DNA of 64,000 nucleotides from an uncultured Saprospiraceae bacterium (GTDB lineage: Bacteria > Bacteroidota > Bacteroidia > Chitinophagales > Saprospiraceae), in the NCBI GenBank assembly GCA_937926205.1, contig CALEYL010000036.1, positions 62,001-126,000 of the forward strand, read 5' to 3'. Positions 1 to 8,692 of the stretch are shown in pieces. Both the position numbers and the translations under genes were made by a program. Each line of letters begins with the position of its first letter. The stretch's first letter is position 1. The notes beneath the pieces were generated by a model. That model was given only the letters and a program-made list of their open reading frames with translations, was not told where the DNA came from and searched no databases.

Positions 1-2070
1 ATCGTGCTGGATCCGAGGTTGTCCAATACCGCCAGTATGGCCGATTACTGGATGCCTACTTACCCGGGGACTGAAGCGGCATTGTTGTTGTCCATCGCCC
101 GGGAAATCATCAACAACGGGTGGTATAACCGCGATTACCTCGAAAACTGGGTCAACTGGGATGAATACCTAAAAGCGGCTTACGCAGACCGCCCCTGTAC
201 GTTTGAAACCTTTATTGAGGTTCTCAAAGAAGTTTACGCCGAATACACGCCCGAATATGCAGAGGCTGAAAGCGGCGCTACGGCGTCTATGATACGCGAA
301 GTCGCTAAAGTCATTGGTGAAGCAGGTACGCGCTTTGCTTCGCACAATTGGCGCTCGGCCGGCAGCGGCAACCTGGGCGGCTGGGCTGTGGCGCGTTGTT
401 TGCATTTTCTGAATGTGCTCACTGGTTCAGTCGGCACCGAAGGGGGCACTTCGCCCAATACCTGGAACAAATACCATCCTAAGTTTTTTGATCATCCGCC
501 GGCACAAAAATTCTGGAACGAGCTGCATTTTCCGAAAGAATACCCGCTCGCATTTTTTGAAATGTCTTTTCTGCTGCCTCATTTTCTCAAGGAAGGGCGC
601 GGTAAAATGGATGTATATTTCTCCCGGGTTTTCAATCCGGTTTGGACTTACCCCGACGGCTTTTCCTGGATGGAAGCTTTTTCGGATGAAAGCATGTTTG
701 GGCAACACATTGCCCTGACACCAACCTGGAATGAAACGGCGTATTTTGCCGACTACGTTCTTCCGGTTGGTTTGGCTTCCGAGCGCCACGACCTGAATAC
801 GTACGAAACGCATGCCGGGGTTTGGATCGCTTTCCGCCAGCCTGTGCTGCGTGAAAAAGCGCGCCGCGACGGTCGAAAGGTCGAATTTACCTACGAAGTT
901 AATCCCGGTGAAGTGTGGGAGGAAGATGAGTTCTGGATCGAATTGTCCTGGCGCATAGACCCCGATGGTTCACTTGGTGTTCGCGAGCATTTCATTTCGC
1001 CTTACCGACCGGGAGAAAAAGTGACGGTGGATGAATACTACCAGTTCATTTTTGAAAATACAAAAGGCCTGCCCGAAGCAGCAGCAAAAGAAGGCCTGAC
1101 CGCATTGGACTACATGCGTAAGTACGGCGCATTTTTGGTAGAAGAATCGGTTTACACCAAAAACCTCCGCGAATTATCGGAAAAAGAACTCGATGGCGCT
1201 GCGGTTGAAAACGGCATTGTGCGTAAGAAAGGCAAAACGATTGGCGTCATTCACGAGGGGAAACCTGTAGAAGGATTTCCGACGCCTTCCGGCAAAAACG
1301 AGTTCTTTTCACAAACGATGATTGACTGGAAATGGCCGGAATATGCCATTCCAACTTATATCAAAAGCCATATCCACGAGGAGGAAATGGACCGCTCCAA
1401 AGGCGAATACCCATTGGTGCCAACCTTCCGCCTGCCAACGCTGATCCACTCCCGCTCCGGCAATGCCAAGTGGTTGTACGAAATTTCAAACCGCAACCCA
1501 ATCTGGCTGCACCCGGAAGATGCCCGGGCGCTCGGCGTAGACACCGGCGACCTGCTCCGCATCAATACCGAAATCGGTTATTTTGTTGATAAAGTATGGG
1601 TGACCGAAGGCATGAAACCCGGCGTTGTTGCCTGCTCGCATCACCTGGGCCGCTGGCGTCGTCCACAGGACGTTCCGGCCAATCGCTGGGCAACCAACAC
1701 CGTCAAAATAGACACCGATGGCGAAGGTGGCTGGCACATGAAAACCATCACCGACATCCAGCCCTATGAAAGTAAGGACGCTGATAGCAGTCGCATTTTC
1801 TGGAGCGATGGCGGTGTGCATCAAAACATCACTTTCCCGGTCCACCCCGATCCCATCAGCGGCATGCATTGCTGGCACCAGAAAGTGCGCCTTGAAAGAG
1901 CGCTACCGGGTGATGCCTATGGCGATGTTTTTGTAGACACGAAGAAGTCGTTTGAAGTGTATAAAAAATGGCTGGAGATGGCAAGACCTGCTCCGGGTCC
2001 GAATGGATTGCGACGGCCCTTGTGGCTAAAAAGAGCGCTGAGGCCGGCAGAGGAGACGTTCTATATGTAG
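1..2070 (+). CDS. Molybdopterin oxidoreductase, large subunit (5' end outside window)
   Basis: The reading frame is open from the first base of the window (IVLDPRLSNTAS), so the N-terminus, including any iron-sulfur and first cofactor-binding segment, lies upstream. The 690 visible residues look like the central and C-terminal part of a DMSO-reductase-family enzyme that binds bis-molybdopterin guanine dinucleotide. They include the NWRSAGSGNLGGWAVAR region, the SFLLPHF/FNPVWTYP segment, and a C-terminal molydopterin-binding domain starting near PLVPTFRLPTLIHSRSGN with HPEDARALGVDTGDLL. Members of this family reduce or oxidise small substrates such as sulfur or nitrogen oxides, arsenic oxyanions and formate. 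The substrate cannot be told from this portion. mtnA follows 12 bp downstream on the same strand, but no functional link is evident. Confidence 0.85.
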   Translation: MVLDPRLSNTASMADYWMPTYPGTEAALLLSIAREIINNGWYNRDYLENWVNWDEYLKAAYADRPCTFETFIEVLKEVYAEYTPEYAEAESGATASMIREVAKVIGEAGTRFASHNWRSAGSGNLGGWAVARCLHFLNVLTGSVGTEGGTSPNTWNKYHPKFFDHPPAQKFWNELHFPKEYPLAFFEMSFLLPHFLKEGRGKMDVYFSRVFNPVWTYPDGFSWMEAFSDESMFGQHIALTPTWNETAYFADYVLPVGLASERHDLNTYETHAGVWIAFRQPVLREKARRDGRKVEFTYEVNPGEVWEEDEFWIELSWRIDPDGSLGVREHFISPYRPGEKVTVDEYYQFIFENTKGLPEAAAKEGLTALDYMRKYGAFLVEESVYTKNLRELSEKELDGAAVENGIVRKKGKTIGVIHEGKPVEGFPTPSGKNEFFSQTMIDWKWPEYAIPTYIKSHIHEEEMDRSKGEYPLVPTFRLPTLIHSRSGNAKWLYEISNRNPIWLHPEDARALGVDTGDLLRINTEIGYFVDKVWVTEGMKPGVVACSHHLGRWRRPQDVPANRWATNTVKIDTDGEGGWHMKTITDIQPYESKDADSSRIFWSDGGVHQNITFPVHPDPISGMHCWHQKVRLERALPGDAYGDVFVDTKKSFEVYKKWLEMARPAPGPNGLRRPLWLKRALRPAEETFYM

Positions 2071-2082
2071 TATATTTGTGGG

Positions 2083-3183
2083 ATGAAAATCAACCATACC
2101 CACTACCGCTCCATCTGGCTTCAGGACGAAACACTTGTTCAAATCTTCGATCAGTGCCGATTTCCGCATGAAATCGAAATCATGAACCTGCGTACGATGA
2201 CCGATTGCGCGCGCGCCATACGTGACATGCACGTACGGGGCGCGCCGCTCATTGGCGCGACGGCTGCCTGGGGGCTTTATTTTGCTGTGCGGGAAGCTCC
2301 GGAAGGAGAGGGGATGTGGGGCCACATTCTCAAGGCCTCTGAATACCTGAATGCTACCCGGCCTACGGCGGTCGATTTGTCCCGGGCCCTGAAATTGATG
2401 CTCCTGGAATTGGACAATGTGGAAGGAAAGGACCTTAAAATCAGCAAGGCCCGTCAAATAGCTCAATCTATAGCTGATGACAGCGCAGAGCAGTGCCGCC
2501 TCATTGGAGAACACGGTCTTCCGCTCATTGAAGCCATCAGTGCTGCTAAAAACGGACAACCGGTCAACATCCTCACCCACTGCAATGCCGGTTGGCTGGC
2601 CTGCGTTGATTACGGTACCGCCACGGCGCCAATCTACGCCGCTTTCGATAAAGGCATTGCCGTGCATGTATGGGTAGACGAAACCCGTCCACTCAATCAG
2701 GGAGCACGTCTTACCGCTTTTGAATTGCAGCAACACGGCGTGCCGCACACCGTCATTACCGATAATGCCGGCGGCCACCTCATGCAGCATGGCATGGTGG
2801 ATCTCGTGATTACAGGAACAGACCGTACGACCCGCTGCGGAGACGTAGCCAATAAAATCGGGACTTACCTCAAAGCGCTTGCCGCAAAAGACAATGCTGT
2901 TCCTTTTTATGTGGCATTGCCTTCTTCAACCATTGACTGGAACATGCGGGATGGCATTGCAGAGATTCCGATAGAAGAGCGTAGCGCAACAGAGGTGCAA
3001 TACATCCAGGGCTGGAACAACAACCAAATCGTTCAGGTACTGCTAACGCCGCCGGGCAGCCCTGCTGCGAACTACGGCTTTGATGTCACGCCGGCGCGGC
3101 TGGTAACCGGTCTGATCACTGAAAGGGGGATTTGTACTGCCAGTGAAGCGGGATTATTGGGCTTGTTTCCGGAGCAGAAATAG
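2083..3183 (+). CDS. mtnA: S-methyl-5-thioribose-1-phosphate isomerase
   Basis: This cytosolic enzyme of the methionine salvage pathway converts methylthioribose 1-phosphate to methylthioribulose 1-phosphate. The 366-aa length is normal for MtnA. Family landmarks are RDMHVRGAPLIGATAAWG near residue 45, NILTHCNAG with the catalytic cysteine at about residue 167, TGTDR with the catalytic aspartate at about 247, GDVANKIGTY, and VPFYVALPSSTID. The ATG at 2083 has no Shine-Dalgarno sequence. A perfect TAnnTTTG box (TATATTTG, 2071-2078) sits only 4 bp upstream, so transcription from it would give a nearly leaderless mRNA, although no clear -33 element accompanies it. The stop codon abuts the stop codon of the convergent TetR gene with no spacer. 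Confidence 0.93.
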   Translation: MKINHTHYRSIWLQDETLVQIFDQCRFPHEIEIMNLRTMTDCARAIRDMHVRGAPLIGATAAWGLYFAVREAPEGEGMWGHILKASEYLNATRPTAVDLSRALKLMLLELDNVEGKDLKISKARQIAQSIADDSAEQCRLIGEHGLPLIEAISAAKNGQPVNILTHCNAGWLACVDYGTATAPIYAAFDKGIAVHVWVDETRPLNQGARLTAFELQQHGVPHTVITDNAGGHLMQHGMVDLVITGTDRTTRCGDVANKIGTYLKALAAKDNAVPFYVALPSSTIDWNMRDGIAEIPIEERSATEVQYIQGWNNNQIVQVLLTPPGSPAANYGFDVTPARLVTGLITERGICTASEAGLLGLFPEQK

Positions 3184-3765
3184 CTAATCCAACACCGATA
3201 ATCCCACTTCGATCATTTCGAATAACTGATCTTTGGTAAGATTTAATTTACCTACAACCATCAGGCCATTAACGAACGTAAAAAAGTAACGCGCAATAGA
3301 ACGGATGTTTTTGTCTTTGGAAATCTCACCGTTTTCCTGGCCCTTCTTCAGGTACGTATAATAGACTTCTTCTACCTCTGCCTGGTTTTTTGACAATACT
3401 TCCGCAAGTGCCGGATCGCCGGGTAGCAGCTCAGTAGTGGTGTTTACGGCAAAACAACCCTTGAATTCGTTGTCTGAACCTGCCGCCGCAACAGAGGACT
3501 CCAATAATTTTTTGAACCCTTCTTTAATGGAGTTCTGGCTATTTAAAAGATCCATAATTACTTTCCTATTGGACTGCTGATATAATTCAAAAGATTGTTT
3601 AAACAAGTTCTCTTTACCTCCAAAAGTATCGTACAAACTGGCCCTGTTGATGCCCAGTTCATCTACCAGATTCTGAATGGAAGTGGCGTTATAGCCCTGC
3701 TTCCAAAAAATCGTCACCGCCTTTTGGAGCACCTCTTTTTCGTTGAATAATTTTACTCTTGGCAT
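3184..3765 (-). CDS. TetR/AcrR-family transcriptional regulator
   Basis: This 193-aa protein has an N-terminal TetR-type helix-turn-helix at about residues 8-55: a helix AVTIFWKQGYNATSIQNLV, then ELGINRASLYDTFGGKENLF. The C-terminal half is the variable ligand-binding and dimerisation domain. It lies 84 bp downstream of an SDR oxidoreductase on the same strand. Two identical palindromes between that oxidoreductase and a divergent serine hydrolase (4636-4651 and 4669-4684) have the form expected of TetR-family operators. I infer that it represses the SDR gene and perhaps the serine hydrolase. The ligand is unknown. Confidence 0.88.
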   Translation of the reverse strand: MPRVKLFNEKEVLQKAVTIFWKQGYNATSIQNLVDELGINRASLYDTFGGKENLFKQSFELYQQSNRKVIMDLLNSQNSIKEGFKKLLESSVAAAGSDNEFKGCFAVNTTTELLPGDPALAEVLSKNQAEVEEVYYTYLKKGQENGEISKDKNIRSIARYFFTFVNGLMVVGKLNLTKDQLFEMIEVGLSVLD

Positions 3766-3775
3766 AAACTAAATA

Positions 3776-3807
3776 TTTGAAAGCCGGAGCGTCCACCGGC
3801 CTTCAAA
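3776..3807 (-). terminator. Stem-loop between SDR and TetR genes
   Basis: A 12-bp stem with one mismatch (TTTGAAAGCCGG, 3776-3787, pairing with CCGGCCTTCAAA, 3796-3807) has an 8-nt loop. On the minus strand it follows the SDR stop codon and is followed by ATATTTAG, a weak uridine tract. It may attenuate or end SDR transcription before the TetR gene. Confidence 0.5.
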
Positions 3808-3849
3808 TATATCAATTTATCAGGTTTATATGGCAATAAATGCCTGATT

Positions 3850-4605
3850 TTAAAGCAATCCGGGGTTGATGCTGATCCCGCCATCGATGTTGTATTCTGC
3901 ACCAGTGATGAACGAGGCATCGTCAGATGCCAGAAAAGCCACTAATTTGGCAATCGCTTCAGGCGTACCAAACTGCTTCAGAGGAACCCTGTTCTGCATG
4001 GCAACTGCAAAAGCATTTAAATCGGCTTCCGGCATGCCCACTTTTTCAAAAATCGGCGTATTTACCGGACCTGGGTTTACGGCATTTACCCGAATCTTTC
4101 TGGGCGCCAGTTCTATTGCCGCCGTTCTTGTAAAGGAATTCAAAGCTGCTTTACTGGCCGCATATACCGCAGTATTTGGCATACCGGTATAGGCATTTAT
4201 CGAAGACAAATTGATGACAGAAGCGCCGTCGTTCAAGATTGGGAGAAATTTTTGAGTGGTGAAGACGACCCCTTTAAAGTTGATGCCCATTTGATTGTCA
4301 AACATCTCTTCTGAAATATACCCAACTGGCGCGGGGTAAAAGACGCCGGCGTTGTTGAACAAAATGTCGACTTTCCCAAACTGGCTGCCTACTTTTTCCA
4401 CCAGATTGTCGAGCGCCTTTAAGTCTGCCTGATCCGCCACAATACCCGTGACGCCCAACTCCTGTGCTGCTTTTGCTACGGCTTCCACATTACGACCTGT
4501 GATGACCACCCTTGCGCCACGATCACTCAGTTCTTTTGCTGTGGCATAACCAATGCCGCTATTACCCCCGGTAACCACAGCTACTTTTCCGTTTAATGTA
4601 CTCAT
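3850..4605 (-). CDS. SDR-family NAD(P)-dependent oxidoreductase
   Basis: This is a 251-aa classical short-chain dehydrogenase. The nucleotide-binding TGGNSGIG motif is at residues 12-19, NNAG follows in the middle, and the catalytic Tyr-x-x-x-Lys is YAASK with Tyr at about 148. The C-terminus INPGLL follows ITGAEYNIDGG. I chose the ATG at 4605 (MSTLNGKVAVVTGG) because it gives the normal SDR N-terminus. The frame stays open upstream to 4761 but would run through the operator repeats. Its substrate cannot be predicted. Pairing with a TetR gene and palindromes in its promoter region suggests induction by a small molecule, perhaps an aldehyde, ketone or quinone. Confidence 0.9.
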   Translation of the reverse strand: MSTLNGKVAVVTGGNSGIGYATAKELSDRGARVVITGRNVEAVAKAAQELGVTGIVADQADLKALDNLVEKVGSQFGKVDILFNNAGVFYPAPVGYISEEMFDNQMGINFKGVVFTTQKFLPILNDGASVINLSSINAYTGMPNTAVYAASKAALNSFTRTAAIELAPRKIRVNAVNPGPVNTPIFEKVGMPEADLNAFAVAMQNRVPLKQFGTPEAIAKLVAFLASDDASFITGAEYNIDGGISINPGLL

Positions 4606-4635
4606 TTTGAAGATTTGATTAGTAGTTAAATATTT

Positions 4636-4651
4636 TGGAACAATCATTCCA
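4636..4651. promoter_or_regulatory. Putative TetR operator, copy 1
   Basis: TGGAACAATCATTCCA is an inverted repeat (TGGAA-N6-TTCCA) that begins 31 bp upstream of the SDR start codon. The minus strand has a near -7 box, TTTATTTG, overlapping its edge, so a bound protein would block the SDR promoter. The 16-bp core plus 7 flanking bases recur exactly 33 bp away. Confidence 0.65.
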
Positions 4652-4668
4652 AATAAAAATACAGATAC

Positions 4669-4684
4669 TGGAACAATCATTCCA
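4669..4684. promoter_or_regulatory. Putative TetR operator, copy 2
   Basis: This is a second identical copy of TGGAACAATCATTCCA. It lies 33 bp, about three helical turns, from copy 1 and 119 bp upstream of the divergent serine hydrolase start at 4804. Two phased sites suggest cooperative or looped binding. Confidence 0.65.
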
Positions 4685-4803
4685 AATAAAAGTTGAAAAA
4701 AAATTTGAACTTTATGAAATGGCTCAGACCTAAATGGCCATTCAGGTCGTGTTTGAAGCAACAGATTTTATCAAAACAAACTCATTATCAAATACCTGGA
4801 CGT

Positions 4804-6312
4804 ATGAAAAAGCTTCTTACTTTGTTTTTTGGCTTTGCTATAGCCATGGGTTATGCTCAAAAAGCCCCTCTTTTAAATTATGCCAAACAGATAAAAGCAT
4901 TCGATACCTATGTGGAACATGCCCGGCAGGAGTGGAAGGTGCCCGGACTTGCGGTTGCCCTTGTAAAAGACGGGCGGATCCTTTTCACCAAAGGCTACGG
5001 AGTAAGAGAATTGGGCCAACCAGAGCCTGTTGATACAGAAACCCTTTTCACCTGTGCTTCCACCACCAAAGCCATGACTGCGGTTTGCATGGGCATGCTG
5101 GTTGACGAAGGAAAAGTGAAATGGGACGATCCCGTGGTACAATACCTGCCTGAATTTCAGTTATATGATGCTTATGCGACGCGGGATCTTAAAATCAGGG
5201 ATTTATTCCTCCACAACAGTGGCGTGGGAAATGCAGATTTTTTGTGGAGTGGGATGAACATCTCCTCTGATGAAGTGATTCGGAAAATGCGGCTTGTGCA
5301 ACCTTCTTACTCCCTGCGTGGAGGGTTTGTCTATCAAAATATATTCTACCTGGCTGCTGGTCAGGTGATTGAAAAAGTCAGCGGCCAGACCTGGTCTGAT
5401 TTTGTGCGTCAACGCATCTTTAAGCCACTCGGGATGAACCGCACCCGGGCCACAAGGGGAGAAGCTGCCAATGATCCCAACCAGGTAAAACCCCATTATT
5501 TGGTAAAAGGCGTCATTCAGGTGATCGAAAATACAAGCGCCGACCAGATAGGGCCTGCAGGTTCGGTGTGGTCTTCCATCGGCGACATCAGCAAGTGGGT
5601 GTTGTGTATGCTGGACAGCAGCAAATATGAAGGTGGTCGCCTGCTTCAACCGGCTACTTTCCGGGAAATGTTTAAACCACAAACGCTTGTTACTTCCGAA
5701 CAGTTTTACCCAACTCAGACCCTTACCAAACCCAACTGGATGACTTATGGTCTCGGCTGGTTTCAACACGACTACAAAGGCAAAAAAGTCAATTTTCACA
5801 CAGGGAGTTTGGCGGGCGCCATTGCCATACATGGTCAGATTCCGGAAGAACAAATCGGGATTTATGTCTTTGGCAACTTTGATCATGCAGAAGTCCGTCA
5901 TGCCCTGATGTACAAAGCTTTTGATCTGTTCGCGCTGGGTGGCGACCGCGACTGGAGTGCCGATTTGCTCAAATTGTACTCGGGTATTCGCGAAAAAGGA
6001 GAACGTGCTCAAAAAGATTTTGAAGCGAAAAGGAATGTAAATACCAGGCCTTCTTTAGCACTTGAATCTTATGCTGGAAAATATACCGACCCCCTGTACG
6101 GGGAAGTGACCATTACCCTGAGTGGGGATAAACTGGAATTCAACATCAATAATTTTGTAAAAGCGACTTTGGGACACTGGCATTTCGATACCTTCTACGG
6201 CCCTTACGAAAAGGCCTGGTATGGAAATGCCATTGCCAGGTTCACACTGACTGCAACCGGAAAAGTCGAGAATCTGGAATTTGACGGATTGACGTTTAAG
6301 AGAAACCAATAA
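4804..6312 (+). CDS. Secreted serine hydrolase, beta-lactamase/class C PBP family
   Basis: This is a 502-aa protein. The ATG at 4804 starts a clear signal peptide (MKKLLTLFFGFAIAMGYAQ), so I prefer it to the in-frame start at 4693, which would translate through an operator. The beta-lactamase/penicillin-binding fold shows its three active-site elements: STTK (Ser86, Lys89), YQN (Tyr177) and HTG (His332). A C-terminal domain from about residue 415 (YAGKYTDPLYGEVTITL) resembles DUF3471, common behind this fold in Bacteroidota. Such proteins are periplasmic or surface esterases and peptidases more often than true beta-lactamases. It diverges from the SDR gene and may share its TetR control. Confidence 0.88.
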   Translation: MKKLLTLFFGFAIAMGYAQKAPLLNYAKQIKAFDTYVEHARQEWKVPGLAVALVKDGRILFTKGYGVRELGQPEPVDTETLFTCASTTKAMTAVCMGMLVDEGKVKWDDPVVQYLPEFQLYDAYATRDLKIRDLFLHNSGVGNADFLWSGMNISSDEVIRKMRLVQPSYSLRGGFVYQNIFYLAAGQVIEKVSGQTWSDFVRQRIFKPLGMNRTRATRGEAANDPNQVKPHYLVKGVIQVIENTSADQIGPAGSVWSSIGDISKWVLCMLDSSKYEGGRLLQPATFREMFKPQTLVTSEQFYPTQTLTKPNWMTYGLGWFQHDYKGKKVNFHTGSLAGAIAIHGQIPEEQIGIYVFGNFDHAEVRHALMYKAFDLFALGGDRDWSADLLKLYSGIREKGERAQKDFEAKRNVNTRPSLALESYAGKYTDPLYGEVTITLSGDKLEFNINNFVKATLGHWHFDTFYGPYEKAWYGNAIARFTLTATGKVENLEFDGLTFKRNQ

Positions 6313-6335
6313 GTTGTATAAGTAACGAATTTCGG

Positions 6336-6359
6336 GGCAGGCAGGTAAAGCTCAGACAC
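6336..6359. repeat. End fragment of dispersed AGTGTCTG element
   Basis: GGCAGGCAGGTAAAG followed by CAGACAC matches the right end of the fuller element at 8553-8690. It sits in the 52-bp space between the convergent serine hydrolase and DUF4249 genes and looks like a decayed or partial copy. Confidence 0.5.
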
Positions 6360-6364
6360 ACGAA

Positions 6365-7402
6365 TTAATACCAATATGGGGGCTTTACCAGCGTAGAATT
6401 AGGCAATCGCGTGCAGGTGCAGCACTCCGGAGGAAAAGGAAAAGGAGGAAAGCCGGCAACCCCGCAATAAGGATTGATGTTAACGGGCAACAAATCAGAA
6501 GCCAGCACTTTGACATGGGTGGTGTCTTCCGGGGCGGCATAAAAATAGCCCAGCACCAACTCTTCCGGGTTGTTGATATTGATAATATTTCCACGGATCA
6601 CACCGGGCGGCGCATCAAAAAAACTACCGGTTTGAGATAACAGCAGCGATACTTTGTTCCAGTATTTGAACGCGTCAGGAGTCAGTGTTTCCATATACAA
6701 ATTAAAAAACACCACTTCTCCAAATGTTTTATCTGCTTCTCTGACTGCAACAAAAGGTTTGGCTGTTTCTCCACGGGTCAGCAGGCTGCCATCGAGCAGC
6801 GGCAAAAGCTGGTTGCTGAAAGTTTGGGTGACATAACAGGTATTGGTGGGATCGAATGGCCCGCAATAGACTTCTGAAATCTGGGCAACGTTTTCAATCC
6901 GCCATTTGAGATAAGGCCCTTGTTGCTCGTCTTCAGGAATATTCACACTGGCGTAAATATAGACCGATTGCCTGTTGCCTACGGCAAAAAAACTGTCGTT
7001 CACGTCAATGTTTTGAGGCATGGTTTCCGGCGAGGATTCATATATTTTTCCTCCGGTTTCGATTCGTAGGGTGTAAGTGCGACCGCTGGTTATCTGAATG
7101 CTGTTTCCGTTGAGCTGGTACAGGCCGGGTTCTGTTTCGAAGTAAGTCGCCGTTGCGCCCAAATCATCCCGGAGCGTAACCAGCGCGTTTGTGACCGGGG
7201 GAAAATTGGCGCTTCTGCCAACAGCTGCCGAGTTTGACAACCGCAGCGTTTGAATGCCGCCGTCGGTTGTCAGTTTCCCATCAACCACCAGCAAGGGATC
7301 GCTTTCAGTCGGGGTAAATTCCAGTGCATCTATACAGGAATGGAGCAGCACGCAGCTTGCAAGTAAAACAACGGATTTGTGTAAGAATTTGAAAGTGCGC
7401 AT
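6365..7402 (-). CDS. DUF4249 lipoprotein, downstream paralogue
   Basis: This is a 345-aa protein with a lipoprotein signal (LLASCVLLHSC, lipidation Cys23), so it is probably anchored in the outer membrane. The mature start IDALEFTPTESDPLLVVDGKL is typical of DUF4249, a Bacteroidota family of unknown function that is often encoded beside TonB-dependent receptors. The C-terminus carries a cysteine pair (ECCTCTRLPNST) and ends in KPPYWY, matching the family's usual aromatic tail. It is strongly similar over its whole length to the gene just upstream (7441-8481), with corresponding DNA about 1,076 bp apart, so the two arose by tandem duplication. It is probably the last gene of the receptor operon. 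Confidence 0.85.
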   Translation of the reverse strand: MRTFKFLHKSVVLLASCVLLHSCIDALEFTPTESDPLLVVDGKLTTDGGIQTLRLSNSAAVGRSANFPPVTNALVTLRDDLGATATYFETEPGLYQLNGNSIQITSGRTYTLRIETGGKIYESSPETMPQNIDVNDSFFAVGNRQSVYIYASVNIPEDEQQGPYLKWRIENVAQISEVYCGPFDPTNTCYVTQTFSNQLLPLLDGSLLTRGETAKPFVAVREADKTFGEVVFFNLYMETLTPDAFKYWNKVSLLLSQTGSFFDAPPGVIRGNIININNPEELVLGYFYAAPEDTTHVKVLASDLLPVNINPYCGVAGFPPFPFPPECCTCTRLPNSTLVKPPYWY

Positions 7403-7440
7403 TTTAAATCAATTAAAAGGTACATCGATTGCGGAACACC

Positions 7441-8481
7441 TCAATACCAATACGTAGGTTTTTCCAGCGTTGCATTTGGTAAAAGGGTGCACGTGCAGCA
7501 CTCCGTCGGGAGTGGAAAAGGCGGAAAACCAGGAGCTCCGCAATAGGGGTTGATTTCGTACGGCAATAAATCAGAAGCCAGCACTTTGACGTGTGTGGTG
7601 TCTTCAGGGGCGGCATAAAAATAGCCCAGCACCAGTTCTTCCGGGTTGTCGATATTGGCCATATTGCCACGGATGGCGCCCGGAGGCGCATCAAAAAAGC
7701 TGCCGCTTTGAGACAGCAGGAGCGAAACTTTGTTCCAGTATTTGTAGGCTTCGGGTGTCAGGGTTTCCATGTACAGGTTAAAAAACATCACTTCTCCAAA
7801 TGTCCTGTCGGCTTCTTTGACAGCTACAAAAGGCCTGGCTGTTTCGCCCCGGGCCAGTAAGCTGCAGTCGAGCAGCGGCAAAAGCTGGTTGCCAAAATCT
7901 CCGGTGACATAACAAACATTAGTAGGGTCCAGTGGATAGCAAAAAAAGAATTCCCCGAGCTGAAAGACCGTGTTAAGCCGCCATTTGAGAAAAGGTCCTT
8001 GTTGCTGATTCTCCGGAATAGGGACACTGGCGTAAACATAGACCGATTTCTGATTGCCGACAGTAAAAAAGCTATCTTCAGCGCCTGCGCTTTCAGGGAT
8101 GGTCTCCGGCTTGGATTCGTAGCGTTTCCCTTCGGTCTCGATGTTCAGGACGTAGGTCCGGCCTGAGCGGATGGGGAAGTCGCTGCCATTGAACTGGTAG
8201 GTCCCGGGCTCTGTTTCCGTGTAAGTTATGGCCCCCCCAAGGTCATCGCGGAGGGTAACCTGCGCCCCAATGACTGGCGGAAAATTCGAGCTTCTTCCCA
8301 GCGCCGCTGTTTTTGTCAGTTTAAGCGTCTGAACGCCAGAGGAAGTCGTCAGTTTTCCGTCTACCACCAGTAGTGGTTCTCCTTCTGTCGGACTAAATTC
8401 CAGGGCATCGATACAGGAAGGGAACATCATGCAGCTTGCAGGCAGGAAAAAAAGTAAGTATAAAAATCTGAAGTGATGCAT
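7441..8481 (-). CDS. DUF4249 lipoprotein, upstream paralogue
   Basis: This 346-aa protein starts at the ATG at 8481 (MHHFRFLYLLFFLPASC), which gives a lipoprotein signal with lipidation Cys23 (FPSC). The frame is open to 8565, but upstream starts would bury the signal. The mature start IDALEFSPTEGEPLLVVDGKL and the C-terminal ECCTCTLLPNATLEKPTYWY are nearly the same as in the downstream copy. Most divergence is in the middle, around the cysteine-bearing segment FFFCYPLDPTNVC. That pattern fits two surface partners of one TonB-dependent receptor that keep a common docking end but differ at a binding face. This is inference. Confidence 0.85.
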   Translation of the reverse strand: MHHFRFLYLLFFLPASCMMFPSCIDALEFSPTEGEPLLVVDGKLTTSSGVQTLKLTKTAALGRSSNFPPVIGAQVTLRDDLGGAITYTETEPGTYQFNGSDFPIRSGRTYVLNIETEGKRYESKPETIPESAGAEDSFFTVGNQKSVYVYASVPIPENQQQGPFLKWRLNTVFQLGEFFFCYPLDPTNVCYVTGDFGNQLLPLLDCSLLARGETARPFVAVKEADRTFGEVMFFNLYMETLTPEAYKYWNKVSLLLSQSGSFFDAPPGAIRGNMANIDNPEELVLGYFYAAPEDTTHVKVLASDLLPYEINPYCGAPGFPPFPLPTECCTCTLLPNATLEKPTYWY

Positions 8482-8552
8482 GTTGAATAATTTGTTATGC
8501 CTGAAAACCCGGCAATCCTCAACTTTTAATATTTCTTTTTCAAGCGGGCTAT

Positions 8553-8690
8553 AGTGTCTGTCCATTTAGTCCCGTGTCTTGGCTTTACCTGCCGTTCGTT
8601 GAGCGGAGTCGAAACGAACGCAGCTATCGGACTCCCTGCCTCGCCGGCAGGCCCGCCTACCGGAGGGCAGGCAGGTAAAGACCAGACACT
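8553..8690. repeat. Dispersed ~140-bp intergenic element, copy A
   Basis: The element is bounded by AGTGTCTG (8553-8560) and its complement CAGACACT (8683-8690). It contains the 17-bp core AACGCAGCTATCGGACT (8617-8633), shared exactly with copy C, and GC-rich inverted segments around CCTGCC and GGCAGG. It fills the gap between the receptor gene and the DUF4249 genes and ends 2 bp before the receptor stop codon. No protein is encoded, so it looks like a MITE or REP-like element. Confidence 0.65.
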
Positions 8691-8692
8691 AA

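Noticed and set aside
4693..4803. Upstream in-frame start of the serine hydrolase
   Set aside because: It would add 37 polar residues before a perfect signal peptide and start next to the second operator. The ATG at 4804 is far more likely.
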